Source: an uncultured Prevotellaceae bacterium (GTDB lineage: Bacteria; Bacteroidota; Bacteroidia; Bacteroidales; Bacteroidaceae). Taken from it: a stretch of DNA of 34,701 bases. Positions 1 to 7,999 of this stretch are shown here, one piece after another. Both the position numbers and the translations under genes were made by a program. The stretch spans positions 1 to 34,701 of the forward strand of contig ONAG01000095.1 in NCBI GenBank assembly GCA_900315745.1. The letters are read 5' to 3'. Positions within the stretch are counted from its first letter, which is position 1. The number at the start of each line of letters is the position of its first letter. The notes beneath the pieces were generated by a model that worked only from the letters and a program-made list of their open reading frames with translations, did no database searches and was not told the origin of the DNA.

Positions 1-9
1 AAAACATAT

Positions 10-17
10 CAAAGATA
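10..17 (-). promoter_or_regulatory. Possible -7 element for a gene left of the window
   Basis: On the minus strand this reads TATCTTTG, a perfect match to the Bacteroidetes -7 consensus TAnnTTTG. It would drive a gene lying beyond the left edge. I see no TTTG at the usual 19-21 nt upstream, so this is only a weak call. Confidence 0.25.
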
Positions 18-83
18 CAGCTTTACGATTTCTATTCATACTATTACCCCTGTTCAACAAACAATAATTACTTCGCTGGTCAT

Positions 84-115
84 GACATAAATCACTTCAT
101 CAAGTGAATTATGTC
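84..115. repeat. Intergenic inverted repeat (14-bp stem, 4-nt loop)
   Basis: GACATAAATCACTT pairs with AAGTGAATTATGTC across the loop CATC, with one mismatch. It lies about 60 bp beyond the stop of the 387-aa gene on the minus strand. It is not followed by a T-run on either strand, so it is not a standard intrinsic terminator. It may be an operator, a processed 3' end or a repeat element. Confidence 0.5.
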
Positions 116-176
116 CACTATAGTAATTTATTAATCCTTTGAAACAAGAGCATCATTAGTGCAATTATGAATGAAT

Positions 177-1340
177 TTACCCTCTCTCATCCATCACTTT
201 CTGGACCCTGTCCTGAGCGATCGTGATAACAGAATTAAGATCCTTCTGGCCGGTATAATATGCCGGCAGTTCTTCCTTGGTGATCAGAAGGACATTTCTG
301 TCGATGCGGTATACATCCGTAGCTTTGTCAAGAAGTGCAAGATAAGCGTCTGTTGCAGTCTGGTCTATCTCTTTATCAGGGATCACCCCACCCATCATCC
401 TGGCCTTCTCAAGCGCGTAGCTGTCCATATTCTTGTATTCCTGAACGATCCTGTTGTAATCGGCAATTGCCATGCTGCCCCTTTCCTTAAGGGCTTTGAG
501 ATTGATCGAGGAATCATATGCATATTTGGGATCAATGCTTTGGATATCATAAGACATCATGGTCTTAACAAATTCCCAAGAGCCGTTCTTGTTCTGTGAC
601 TGCGAAGAGATCGCAGCTGACGAATTCACGGATACGATCACTCCGTGGCTGCCATTTGCAGACGGATATCCGTATATGTTTTTCCCTTGCGAATAAACAT
701 TCGAGATATAGGTGCCTATGCCTTCGACCTGAAGTTCTGTGACCTTGTAATCTTCCGGAAGCTTGATGTTATCATCATTCCAGTTCGCAAGGCACTTCTC
801 GGGCACACTGTCTTTGCAGTACGAGGCAAGAGCCTCGAATTCGGGTGAATTCAGATACAGATAACAGCCTGCATCTGTGGATTCCACATACATGTTGGTG
901 TCCATATTATCCACATAATCGAGGAAGTTGTCGTATGAATAACGAGAAAGATGCCCCGCGAGCACTGTTCCCATGGCTCCCGACATGTAAGTCTTGACCA
1001 TTCCTATTACAGAGTCTTTGAGCGAGACAAACACCTCCTCTGTAATCATTTGTGGAATCATGGCTTTTACTGTCGGTATCACGACATTTACCAAATCCAC
1101 ATTTTGCGCCTTCAAGCTGGACATCGTACCATCCTCAAACTCAATGTAAGCCACCGTCCCAGGGAGCGAAGCGGCCTGTTCCATTGTCACGTTTGGTGAG
1201 AAGACATATTGGCTCTCCAGATTTGCCACATGACCTGTCGCCATATTTTTCAATCTGTTGTATCCACTACTTTGAGCCCATGCGGCAGTCATCCCTCCCA
1301 AAACCGAGAATGCGATAAGCAATGTTAAAAATTTTCTCAT
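177..1340 (-). CDS. Secreted protein; Bacteroidales N-terminus joined to an ABC solute-binding-protein-like C-terminus
   Basis: 387 aa with a clear Sec signal peptide (MRKFLTLLIAFSVLGG...AWAQ, cleavage near residue 23). No lipobox cysteine is present. Residues about 24-130 resemble secreted Bacteroidales proteins of unknown function. Residues about 136-387 instead look like the C-terminal part of family 1 carbohydrate ABC solute-binding proteins: DNFLDYVD, NSPEFEALASYCK, GYPSANGSHGVIVSVNSSAA, AISSQSQNKNGSWEFVK and the closing YYTGQKDLNSVITIAQDRVQ. Such proteins normally serve Gram-positive ABC sugar importers and are rare in Prevotella. The N-terminal lobe of a solute-binding protein is absent, so classical ligand binding is doubtful. 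It lies downstream of the GH31 gene but has its own -7 element. The domain reading is from memory of the family and is inference; the function is unknown. Confidence 0.6.
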   Translation of the reverse strand: MRKFLTLLIAFSVLGGMTAAWAQSSGYNRLKNMATGHVANLESQYVFSPNVTMEQAASLPGTVAYIEFEDGTMSSLKAQNVDLVNVVIPTVKAMIPQMITEEVFVSLKDSVIGMVKTYMSGAMGTVLAGHLSRYSYDNFLDYVDNMDTNMYVESTDAGCYLYLNSPEFEALASYCKDSVPEKCLANWNDDNIKLPEDYKVTELQVEGIGTYISNVYSQGKNIYGYPSANGSHGVIVSVNSSAAISSQSQNKNGSWEFVKTMMSYDIQSIDPKYAYDSSINLKALKERGSMAIADYNRIVQEYKNMDSYALEKARMMGGVIPDKEIDQTATDAYLALLDKATDVYRIDRNVLLITKEELPAYYTGQKDLNSVITIAQDRVQKVMDERG

Positions 1341-1383
1341 GTCAAATTCTTTGATATATATGTAAGCATTCGCTAAATCTCGG

Positions 1384-1391
1384 CAAAGGTA
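1384..1391 (-). promoter_or_regulatory. -7 promoter element for the 387-aa gene
   Basis: On the minus strand this reads TACCTTTG (consensus TAnnTTTG), placing transcription start about 38 nt before the ATG at 1340. The -33 box is not a good TTTG. The gene therefore probably has its own promoter, separate from the GH10-GH31 operon. Confidence 0.45.
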
Positions 1392-1449
1392 GCCAATTTC
1401 CTTAAATGAAATTCACTATTATAAAAGATTAACATTATAAGCAAAAGGT

Positions 1450-3957
1450 TTACATGTTCTTCAAAACGACCTTTTTTCCTTTGTATTCAACCTTTTTCAC
1501 GGACTTGCCGTTCACCAAGATGTTTAGAATCCTTTTACGTGGCATTCCTTCAAAAGAGCCGTTTCTCTTCCCTATTGTAAGCGTCTTTTTGGCGTCATCC
1601 CAAGTGAACTCAATCCTGCTGTATTGTCCCTCTTCGTAAGCGTTGGAGGTGCCATCGTCTTCATATAGAGAGAATGTTGCGTCAGCACCCGTATAAATGC
1701 GTATGTCGAGAGGCGCGCCAGGGTTCTCACCTGTATGTTGCCTATTAATACCATAAGGCAAGATGGAGCCCGCCTTTACGAAGACAGGTATTGATGCCAT
1801 GTCAACATCCACGTCCACATGTTTTCCACCATCATGATGCTTGCCATTAATGAACTCATACCATCCAGCCTTCCATTCAGGCAGGTATGCCTTCCATTTC
1901 TTGACATTGGGAGCGGTGACGGGACAAACGAGAAGCGACGGTCCGAACATGAATTGCTGTCCACCTTTCATTGCCTCCTCGTCGTTGGGGAAATCGAACA
2001 CCAATGGCCGCATGAGGGTGTACCCCTTGAATGCCACGTCAGCAGCGTTGGAATAGATGTAGGGCAGCAGTCGGTATCTTTCTTCGAGACATCTCTTGAA
2101 AATGCCCTGAGCCTCTGCCCCATAGTTCCAAGGCTCTGTATTGCTCATGTATCCATGCACTCTCATCAGAGGCAGATAGACCGAAGTCTCCACCCATCTG
2201 AGCATCCTCTCGATGTATTCCTTGTCCTTGTATTGGTTGCCTGGTCTGAAGAAGCCGCCGGCGTCATACGTCCACCAAGGCAATCCTGCTGCCTGCATAC
2301 CAAGTCCGGCGGTGATTTGTCGGCGGAAAGCCTCCCAGTCGTTGCCCACATCGCCCGACCACATGGCGGCCCCATACCGTTGTATTCCAGAGAACCCGCA
2401 TCTGGTGAGAATCATAGGTCTATTGGCAGGAGCATCATGTCTCAGACCCTCATAGACAGTCTTGTTTACCAGCAGTGGATAGATGTTTCTAACCCTCTCT
2501 CCAGCCCATTTGCCATCATTCACGCGTCTGCCCACCAAGTCGTCGTTTTCCGGTTCGGTGGCGTCCTGCCACCAAGCGTCAATGCCTAAAGGTACCAGCC
2601 GCTGACTGAAATTCTGCCAATAGGCACTTGCAGCCTTGGGTGAGAAGAAATCTACCCAGTCGGTGTTGGGAATGTAGTTGCCGTCCTTCAGCATCATCTT
2701 ACCCACCTCTGAGTTTTTGTCTATCTTCGACCATACTGAAACCATCAGTCGCATGTTCATGGCATGAAGGCTGTCCGTCATTGCCTTGGGGTTAGGATAG
2801 TGCGCCTCGTCGAATTTCATGGCATTCCAACCATACTTTCCCCAATATTGCCAATCCTGCACCATTACATCAGCGGGCAGTTGTTCGTTGCGGAATCTGG
2901 AAGCCGTGGCAAGCAGTTCGTCCTGTGAGTGGAATCTTTCACGGCAGTGAATGTATCCATATGCCCACTTTGGCAGCAGTTTTGCCTGTCCTGTCAGTTG
3001 TCTGTAAGAGGCAATCACCTCGTCGGCATTCCCCACGAACACGGTATAGTCCACTTTCTTTGCTGCCGGTGAACGGAACACTGTCTGGTTGTCAACTTTC
3101 TTGCACAACACCTTAGGCTTGTCATTTCTCGTCAGTTCAGCCTTCAGGGTGTGTGTTCCCTTTGTCAAGTATATTTTTGTAGATGCAGTGGGAGGAAGCC
3201 ATGTGTTTTGCATTTCTATCACCGTTTTGCCATCCACAACAAGGTTGTGCCTTCTTGCCATACTTTGTCCCACATCCAGGAGCAGGGCATACTCACCAGC
3301 CTCTTCTATTTGCAGGGTTGCCTCGAACATGTTGTGCTGCCTCATCTCCTGCTTTCCACCTTCAGTAGATGTGACATTCACCAATTCGCTTTTCCCCACA
3401 TCCTCCGACTTTTGCATTACCACCTCGTTGTTGGCAGGGTTGAAGTCTGTCAGTCCGTAGTTGTTCCAAAGCACCCCATATCCCTTGTTCGACACCACCA
3501 TGGGTATTGATATCTGCGTGTTGACCTGCGTCAACCGCCTTATCAGGCCGCTTATATCCTCATAGCCATCTTGGAACTGCCCAAGTCCGAAGAGGTGTTC
3601 CCCTTTAGGTGAATTGAAAGTCAACGAAGCCTCAAAAGCACTTTCGCCTGCCACTGTCATGGGGTTCAGACGATGGTCAGTGGCAGTGAACACTGTCTTT
3701 CCGTCCTTGCCAGTCACTTCCACCACCATGCGTTGTGCATCCACCTTTACGTCAATGTCGTCGGTTTTCACCTCCTCATCACCCACATACACCCATTCTG
3801 GCAACATGTCGGTGTCATCACTTTCAAAATACTGTATTCTGACAGCATTCCAAGCCACTTTTTTCACTACGAGACGACCTTTCCCGAATGGAAAGTTAGA
3901 AGCAAACGCACATTGCATTATAGCAATTGCAAATGTTAAGAAGACTAATTTTTTCAT
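1450..3957 (-). CDS. Glycoside hydrolase family 31 (alpha-xylosidase/alpha-glucosidase type)
   Basis: 835 aa with an N-terminal signal peptide (MKKLVFLTFAIAIMQCAFA). GH31 enzymes remove alpha-linked xylose or glucose from non-reducing ends with retention. The nucleophile motif is WWQDATEPE with D near residue 465. The acid/base lies in MWSGDVGNDW with D near residue 536, at the normal spacing. The N-terminal beta-sandwich includes FGLGQFQDG. A stretch near residues 210-275 (EAGEYALLLDVGQ... TKGTHTLKAELTRN) looks like a PA14-type insert, as found in several Bacteroidetes and Cellvibrio alpha-xylosidases. The start is 4 bp from the GH10 stop, so both are one operon. Next to a xylanase, alpha-xylosidase or side-chain removal is the likeliest role; alpha-glucosidase cannot be excluded. 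Confidence 0.9.
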   Translation of the reverse strand: MKKLVFLTFAIAIMQCAFASNFPFGKGRLVVKKVAWNAVRIQYFESDDTDMLPEWVYVGDEEVKTDDIDVKVDAQRMVVEVTGKDGKTVFTATDHRLNPMTVAGESAFEASLTFNSPKGEHLFGLGQFQDGYEDISGLIRRLTQVNTQISIPMVVSNKGYGVLWNNYGLTDFNPANNEVVMQKSEDVGKSELVNVTSTEGGKQEMRQHNMFEATLQIEEAGEYALLLDVGQSMARRHNLVVDGKTVIEMQNTWLPPTASTKIYLTKGTHTLKAELTRNDKPKVLCKKVDNQTVFRSPAAKKVDYTVFVGNADEVIASYRQLTGQAKLLPKWAYGYIHCRERFHSQDELLATASRFRNEQLPADVMVQDWQYWGKYGWNAMKFDEAHYPNPKAMTDSLHAMNMRLMVSVWSKIDKNSEVGKMMLKDGNYIPNTDWVDFFSPKAASAYWQNFSQRLVPLGIDAWWQDATEPENDDLVGRRVNDGKWAGERVRNIYPLLVNKTVYEGLRHDAPANRPMILTRCGFSGIQRYGAAMWSGDVGNDWEAFRRQITAGLGMQAAGLPWWTYDAGGFFRPGNQYKDKEYIERMLRWVETSVYLPLMRVHGYMSNTEPWNYGAEAQGIFKRCLEERYRLLPYIYSNAADVAFKGYTLMRPLVFDFPNDEEAMKGGQQFMFGPSLLVCPVTAPNVKKWKAYLPEWKAGWYEFINGKHHDGGKHVDVDVDMASIPVFVKAGSILPYGINRQHTGENPGAPLDIRIYTGADATFSLYEDDGTSNAYEEGQYSRIEFTWDDAKKTLTIGKRNGSFEGMPRKRILNILVNGKSVKKVEYKGKKVVLKNM

Positions 3958-3961
3958 GTTT

Positions 3962-6511
3962 TTATTTTATTACGATTTTCTTTCCATCCATGATGTAAAT
4001 ACCTGGAAGCAGGTCATTTCCCTTAACCTTTCGTCCATAAATGTCATATACACCTTTATTATTGACATTTTTCGTGACGATGGTTTCAGGGATGTCGTTT
4101 TTCACCAAGTCACGATGCCTCAGAGCCGACCTCACGGCATAATATGCTGGTTTCTTTTTCAGTCCTGCATCAAAGAGCAACGGGTTTGAGGCATTTCGCC
4201 AACTGTCATTGTCCTTCAACCCCCAAATCACCATGTTGGGACAGTTGTCGTGGTTGAGCATGATGTCGGTCAGCACCCTATAGTCGCGCGCCTGTTTGTT
4301 CAAGTTGTCAGCCGTGGTGGAAGGAATTCCCATGTCGAGTTCGGTGATGATGCATTTCATCCCTGCCTCGCCAAACATCTTCACGGTCTTGTCGAGCTTC
4401 AGCGAGTCGAGGTCTCCGATTGAGAAGTGACATTGCAGTCCCACTCCATGGATGGGTATGCCACTCTTTTTAAGTCTCATTGCAAGGTTGTAGAAAGCCA
4501 TCGACTTGGCTTTTCCCTGCATCTCCACATCATAGTCGTTAAGATACAGCACGGCGTCGGGGTCTGCACGGTGTGCGAAGACGAAAGCAGAGTCGATGAA
4601 GTCCTCGCCAATGGCTCTTGTCCACACGGTGGTGCGCAGGTCATATCCTTCGGGGTTGGAGCGCACGGTGGTCTGGTTGTCGTCGAGACATTCATTCACC
4701 ACATCCCATTCCTTCACCTTTCCCTTGAAGTGTTTCATCACCTGTGTGATATGTTTCTCGAGAATGTCGAGAGCTTCTTGCCGACTCCAGTTCTTGTCAT
4801 TTTTCTTTCCGTCGCTCGACACCCATTCTGGCAGTTGCGAATGCCAAGCCAAGCAGTGCCCTCTCATCTCCATGTTGTGTCTTCTTGCGAAATTCACGAG
4901 GTTGTCGGCACCACCATACGAGAATTGTCCACGTGAAGGCTCCAGAGCGTCGAATTTCATCTCATTCTCCGCCACGAGCATGTTGAACTCCTGTCCTGCC
5001 ATCTTGGTTTCAGGCAAGTTTTCGTTTGTCACGTCGTTCTTCCATGTCGAGATGGCAGTGCCTATATGCTTGCCATTCCTATCGGCATACACCCTCAATG
5101 TGGTGTTGTCGGTGGCATCGTCTATTCCATCATCATAGAAAGCCCCCATCCTATTGTCATCTGGATTGTCGCCAGGGTCTTCCCCTGGATTGTCGCCAGG
5201 GTCAGCATCTTGCAGAGACAACAGTCTGAGCACCAATGCATACTCCCCATCATTCTCTACCTCTGCGAGTTGCCAGGTGTATCGAGAAGGCATCTTGACA
5301 TCAAACTGCCACTCCCCTGCTTGCGAAGTCTTGCCATGAGCGGTGAGCAGTTTGAATTCATCACCCACTTTCACGTCAGCCTCATCGTCGAGCAGCACCT
5401 CCACCACAGGCATCTTATCGCTCACGCTGAAGTCTTGTGATATGTTGTAATACTTCACTTGTCCTCCCACATTCAACTGGTCATATAGTTCAGCAGACTT
5501 CACCTTGAATCTCAACACCGAAGCCGGTCTCACATACAGGTGTGTCTCTTTTGCTGGATTTGCATAGTTGCAGATGGTCAGCGCACCTATTGCATTGTCG
5601 CCAGGCTCTATTGTCCCATAGTTGTCCACTGTGCCTCCCACATGTCCTGTACCTCCGAGGATGCCTTTTTCAAAGACCAGAGCAACAGCCATGTTGTTGT
5701 CTGTCATTCCTCCAGTGGCGCCTCTTAGTTTCTTGGATTCAGCCTCCTCCCTGTCGTTCATAACAAGCACCTTGCCTTCGAGCACTCTCAGTGCACCGCT
5801 AATGAAGTTTTGGTTGCCCGTAATGCGGTAAGTACCTTTTCCCTCCTTGAGCAGTCCTACATGATGTTGGTCGCTGTAATCTGGAGGAGCTATTGTACCT
5901 GCCAAGACAGCATCTGTATTGAGATGCCCCACCAGGAAATAGGAATTGTATGTTCCTTTTTTCATATACCCCATGATGGTGGAGCCTTTTTCTGTCTGCA
6001 GTTCTCCGAACCTGAACCCTCTCGTACCACTCTCGCAAGCTAACGTTGCCCCATCATGCAGCGTCACCTTGTTGTTTTCCATCATCTTGTTCACCTTGCC
6101 ACCAGAGATGCTGCCATCCACATCTTCCACACTGAATGTTTTCCCTCCATGAGCCATGATGATGCCAAAATAGCCCGCTGAAGGCGAATTCACCTTGTAG
6201 GGGAAGACATGCACGTCGCCTGTGTAGTGTGTCCAGTCGGGGTAACTTGCACCCTTTGCCGTACCTAAATAGCAGCGCTCGCCTCCTGCATACAGGTTGA
6301 GCGTGCCTTTGCCCGAAATGTAAGGATTAAAATATGTATAACGTGCCATGAGCACGTCGGTGGTCTTTCCCTCAGGCAAGGAAATATTCTTTTCGTATGT
6401 CACATAACTCGAAGATGTGTTGTTGCCGCTGATGTCGATTGTGTCATGTTGTGCGATTGCGGGAACATGCAACAACAATAACAGGAACACGACAGAAAAG
6501 ATTTGTTTCAT
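3962..6511 (-). CDS. GH10 endo-1,4-beta-xylanase with N-terminal beta-helix-like region
   Basis: 849 aa from the ATG at 6511, chosen because MKQIFSVVFLLLLLHVPAIA is an ideal signal peptide; the frame extends 9 codons further upstream without one. Residues about 30-440 carry passenger-type beta-helix repeats (GGTGHVGGTVDNYGTIEPGD, YDQLNVGG). A Pro/Gly/Asp linker (DPGDNPGEDPGDNPDDN) follows. The GH10 domain spans about 480-805, with acid/base E near 607 (WDVVNE) and nucleophile E near 724 (ITELDMG). The last 30 residues (VYDIYGRKV...LLPGIYIMDGKKIVIK) look like a type IX-like sorting tail. It cleaves internal xylan bonds, probably at the cell surface. It is first in the operon with the GH31 gene. 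A beta-helix instead of a CBM in front of GH10 is unusual. Confidence 0.92.
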   Translation of the reverse strand: MKQIFSVVFLLLLLHVPAIAQHDTIDISGNNTSSSYVTYEKNISLPEGKTTDVLMARYTYFNPYISGKGTLNLYAGGERCYLGTAKGASYPDWTHYTGDVHVFPYKVNSPSAGYFGIIMAHGGKTFSVEDVDGSISGGKVNKMMENNKVTLHDGATLACESGTRGFRFGELQTEKGSTIMGYMKKGTYNSYFLVGHLNTDAVLAGTIAPPDYSDQHHVGLLKEGKGTYRITGNQNFISGALRVLEGKVLVMNDREEAESKKLRGATGGMTDNNMAVALVFEKGILGGTGHVGGTVDNYGTIEPGDNAIGALTICNYANPAKETHLYVRPASVLRFKVKSAELYDQLNVGGQVKYYNISQDFSVSDKMPVVEVLLDDEADVKVGDEFKLLTAHGKTSQAGEWQFDVKMPSRYTWQLAEVENDGEYALVLRLLSLQDADPGDNPGEDPGDNPDDNRMGAFYDDGIDDATDNTTLRVYADRNGKHIGTAISTWKNDVTNENLPETKMAGQEFNMLVAENEMKFDALEPSRGQFSYGGADNLVNFARRHNMEMRGHCLAWHSQLPEWVSSDGKKNDKNWSRQEALDILEKHITQVMKHFKGKVKEWDVVNECLDDNQTTVRSNPEGYDLRTTVWTRAIGEDFIDSAFVFAHRADPDAVLYLNDYDVEMQGKAKSMAFYNLAMRLKKSGIPIHGVGLQCHFSIGDLDSLKLDKTVKMFGEAGMKCIITELDMGIPSTTADNLNKQARDYRVLTDIMLNHDNCPNMVIWGLKDNDSWRNASNPLLFDAGLKKKPAYYAVRSALRHRDLVKNDIPETIVTKNVNNKGVYDIYGRKVKGNDLLPGIYIMDGKKIVIK
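5161..5203 (-). repeat. Direct repeat encoding the GH10 linker
   Basis: A 19-bp sequence (ctggattgtcgccagggtc) occurs at 5161-5179 and again at 5185-5203. It encodes the GDNPG/DPGDNP linker units between the beta-helix-like region and the catalytic domain. The 24-bp period keeps frame, so slippage would change linker length only. Confidence 0.7.
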
Positions 6512-6566
6512 TTTTTTGTGGTTGGTTGATAATGACAAGAAATGTCTAAAAGCATGAATTCTTGTG

Positions 6567-6624
6567 CAAAATTATGGATAAAATCCTACATTTCATACCA
6601 GTTTGGATAAAATTCCACATTTCA
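6567..6624 (-). promoter_or_regulatory. Putative regulated promoter of the GH10-GH31 operon with paired direct repeats
   Basis: On the minus strand 6574-6567 reads TAATTTTG, a match to TAnnTTTG, about 55 nt before the GH10 ATG. No good TTTG -33 box is present. Just upstream, two 20-bp direct repeats (6576-6595 and 6605-6624, plus-strand ggataaaatcctacatttca and a copy differing at two positions) lie 29 bp apart. Paired repeats over a weak -33 region suit an activator site, for example of a hybrid two-component regulator. This is inference. Confidence 0.45.
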
Positions 6625-6673
6625 GGCATGTTTTTCATTGGCTTTAGCGTTTTCGGAATGGTGAATAAAAGGG

Positions 6674-6823
6674 GCGGTGGCAGAACCACCGCATACGGAG
6701 AAAGAAAAAAGTAGAGGCAGAAAAACTGCATACGGAGAAAGGAGAAAGGAGAAAGGAGAAAGAAAAAAGCGGTGGTGGAGCTACCGCATACGGAGAAAGA
6801 AAAAGCGGTGGCAAAACCACCGC
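6674..6823 (-). repeat. Array of four hairpin units between GH43 and GH10 genes
   Basis: Four hairpins (6674-6692, 6717-6729, 6769-6787, 6805-6823) are separated by purine-rich spacers on the plus strand. Three spacers begin with the shared ATACGGAGAAAG; the second has a run of GGAGAAA repeats. Hairpins 1 and 4 have the same perfect 7-bp stem GCGGTGG/CCACCGC; hairpin 3 has GCGGT/ACCGC and hairpin 2 only 4 bp. On the minus strand, hairpins 4 and 3 are each followed by T-rich runs, so these units resemble repeated intrinsic terminators. Similar repeats may occur elsewhere in the genome. Confidence 0.7.
6798..6823 (-). terminator. Intrinsic terminator of the GH43 gene
   Basis: On the minus strand GCGGTGG-TTTTG-CCACCGC is followed at once by TTTTTCTTTC. 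It begins 13 nt after the GH43 stop codon. It is the last unit of the hairpin array. Confidence 0.8.
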
Positions 6824-6836
6824 TCAAAAACAATTT

Positions 6837-7856
6837 TCAAAGCTCAGGCCAGCCATCGGCAGTCCATCTGATGGGACGCTGAATGAGCATGGCGGCTCCG
6901 TTCTGCGTGGCACTGTAGCCATGACAGATGAAGATGTCCTCTCCATCGAAATTGTAGGCAGCACAATGTCCGGCAGCCTCCCATTCTTTCTTGTCACCTT
7001 CCAAGAAGATAGTGCCACCACCATTTGCCATGTCCTTGCCTGTGCGGTCAAGATATGGTCCTTCAACGTTTTTGCTGCGCCCAACAGCCACGCGGTAGTT
7101 GCTCTTTGCACCACGGCAGCAATAGTCCCACGACACGAAGAGATAAAAGAAGTCGCCGTGCTTGAAGATGAACGGAGCTTCTATGGCGTTTGTGCCCGCA
7201 TACTTTGATGTGGGATTCGGCTCCGTAGGCTTGAAGTTCGGGTCATAGCGGCGCGCGATGGTTCGGGGCTTCTCACCCTTTGCGATGTGCATGGTGGAGT
7301 CGAGACGTGCCAGTTGGATGCCGTCCCAGAACGACCCCCATACGAGCCATGGCGTGTCCTTATCGTCGATGACGAAGTTAGGGTCTATGGCGTTCCAGTT
7401 GTCTCGCTTCTCACGTGAGGTCACTATGCATCCCTCATCCTTCCACATGTTGGCACCTAACGAGCGACTGCTGAGCAGACCGATGGCGGAGCCATTCTTG
7501 CCGAACGTGGAGCAGCTGTATGCCATCCACCATCTGCCATGCCATTGTATTACGTCGGGAGCCCAGACATGGCTGTTGAAGCCAGGTACGGAATCAGTGG
7601 TCCAACCAGGGATGACAGTCATCACCGGTTGTGGAAGCACGGTCCACGTCTTGCGGTCCTTGGAGGTCATGTGCTGGATGCCCATGCCCGTGGCATAGAT
7701 GTGATACGTGTCACCATCCTTTGCCATTACGGGGTCGTGAGCCATGGGTGTATCGGTAGTGAAGGCTTCGCGTGGAAAGCCACGGCGCGGTCCTTGTGCG
7801 GCACTCGTCAAGCATACTGCCAAGAATGTTAGGGCAACAATAAATTTGTGTGTCAT
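6837..7856 (-). CDS. Glycoside hydrolase family 43 (arabinan/arabinoxylan-type)
   Basis: 339 aa from the ATG at 7856, chosen because MTHKFIVALTFLAVCLTSAA is a signal peptide; the frame runs 23 codons further upstream without one. GH43 enzymes are inverting alpha-L-arabinofuranosidases, endo-arabinanases or beta-xylosidases with a five-bladed propeller. The catalytic triad is visible: base D near residue 41 (AHDPVMAKDG), pKa modulator D near 158 (NAIDPNFVID) and acid E near 226 (NAIEAPFIF). The single-domain length and the WDYCCRG and GHCAAY motifs resemble endo-1,5-alpha-arabinanase-type members. It lies between a terminator upstream and a hairpin array downstream, so it may be transcribed alone. 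The exact substrate cannot be set from sequence. Confidence 0.9.
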   Translation of the reverse strand: MTHKFIVALTFLAVCLTSAAQGPRRGFPREAFTTDTPMAHDPVMAKDGDTYHIYATGMGIQHMTSKDRKTWTVLPQPVMTVIPGWTTDSVPGFNSHVWAPDVIQWHGRWWMAYSCSTFGKNGSAIGLLSSRSLGANMWKDEGCIVTSREKRDNWNAIDPNFVIDDKDTPWLVWGSFWDGIQLARLDSTMHIAKGEKPRTIARRYDPNFKPTEPNPTSKYAGTNAIEAPFIFKHGDFFYLFVSWDYCCRGAKSNYRVAVGRSKNVEGPYLDRTGKDMANGGGTIFLEGDKKEWEAAGHCAAYNFDGEDIFICHGYSATQNGAAMLIQRPIRWTADGWPEL

Positions 7857-7938
7857 TTTTTCTGGAAATAGGTATTCTTTATTAATCATCATCAAGCCGA
7901 GGGACTCATCAAATAATACAGTCAACAGGCTATTTATT

Positions 7939-7972
7939 GAAAAACGGGGCAGGCCGTCACAACCAGCCCCGT
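7939..7972 (-). terminator. Intrinsic terminator after the SusC-SusD-SGBP operon
   Basis: On the minus strand ACGGGGC pairs with GCCCCGT across a 15-nt loop and is followed by TTTTTC. It lies 27 nt beyond the stop codon of the surface glycan-binding lipoprotein, separating it from the GH43 gene. Confidence 0.85.
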
Positions 7973-7999
7973 ACTATTCAGAGGTTTTCCAATTCCCTA

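Noticed and set aside
1819-2589. 256-codon open frame on the plus strand opposite the GH31 gene
   Set aside because: It covers the GH31 catalytic domain in antisense and shows no recognisable protein signature.
6674-6823. CRISPR array
   Set aside because: The repeats are short, unequal hairpins with near-identical spacers rather than unique ones, and no cas gene is near.
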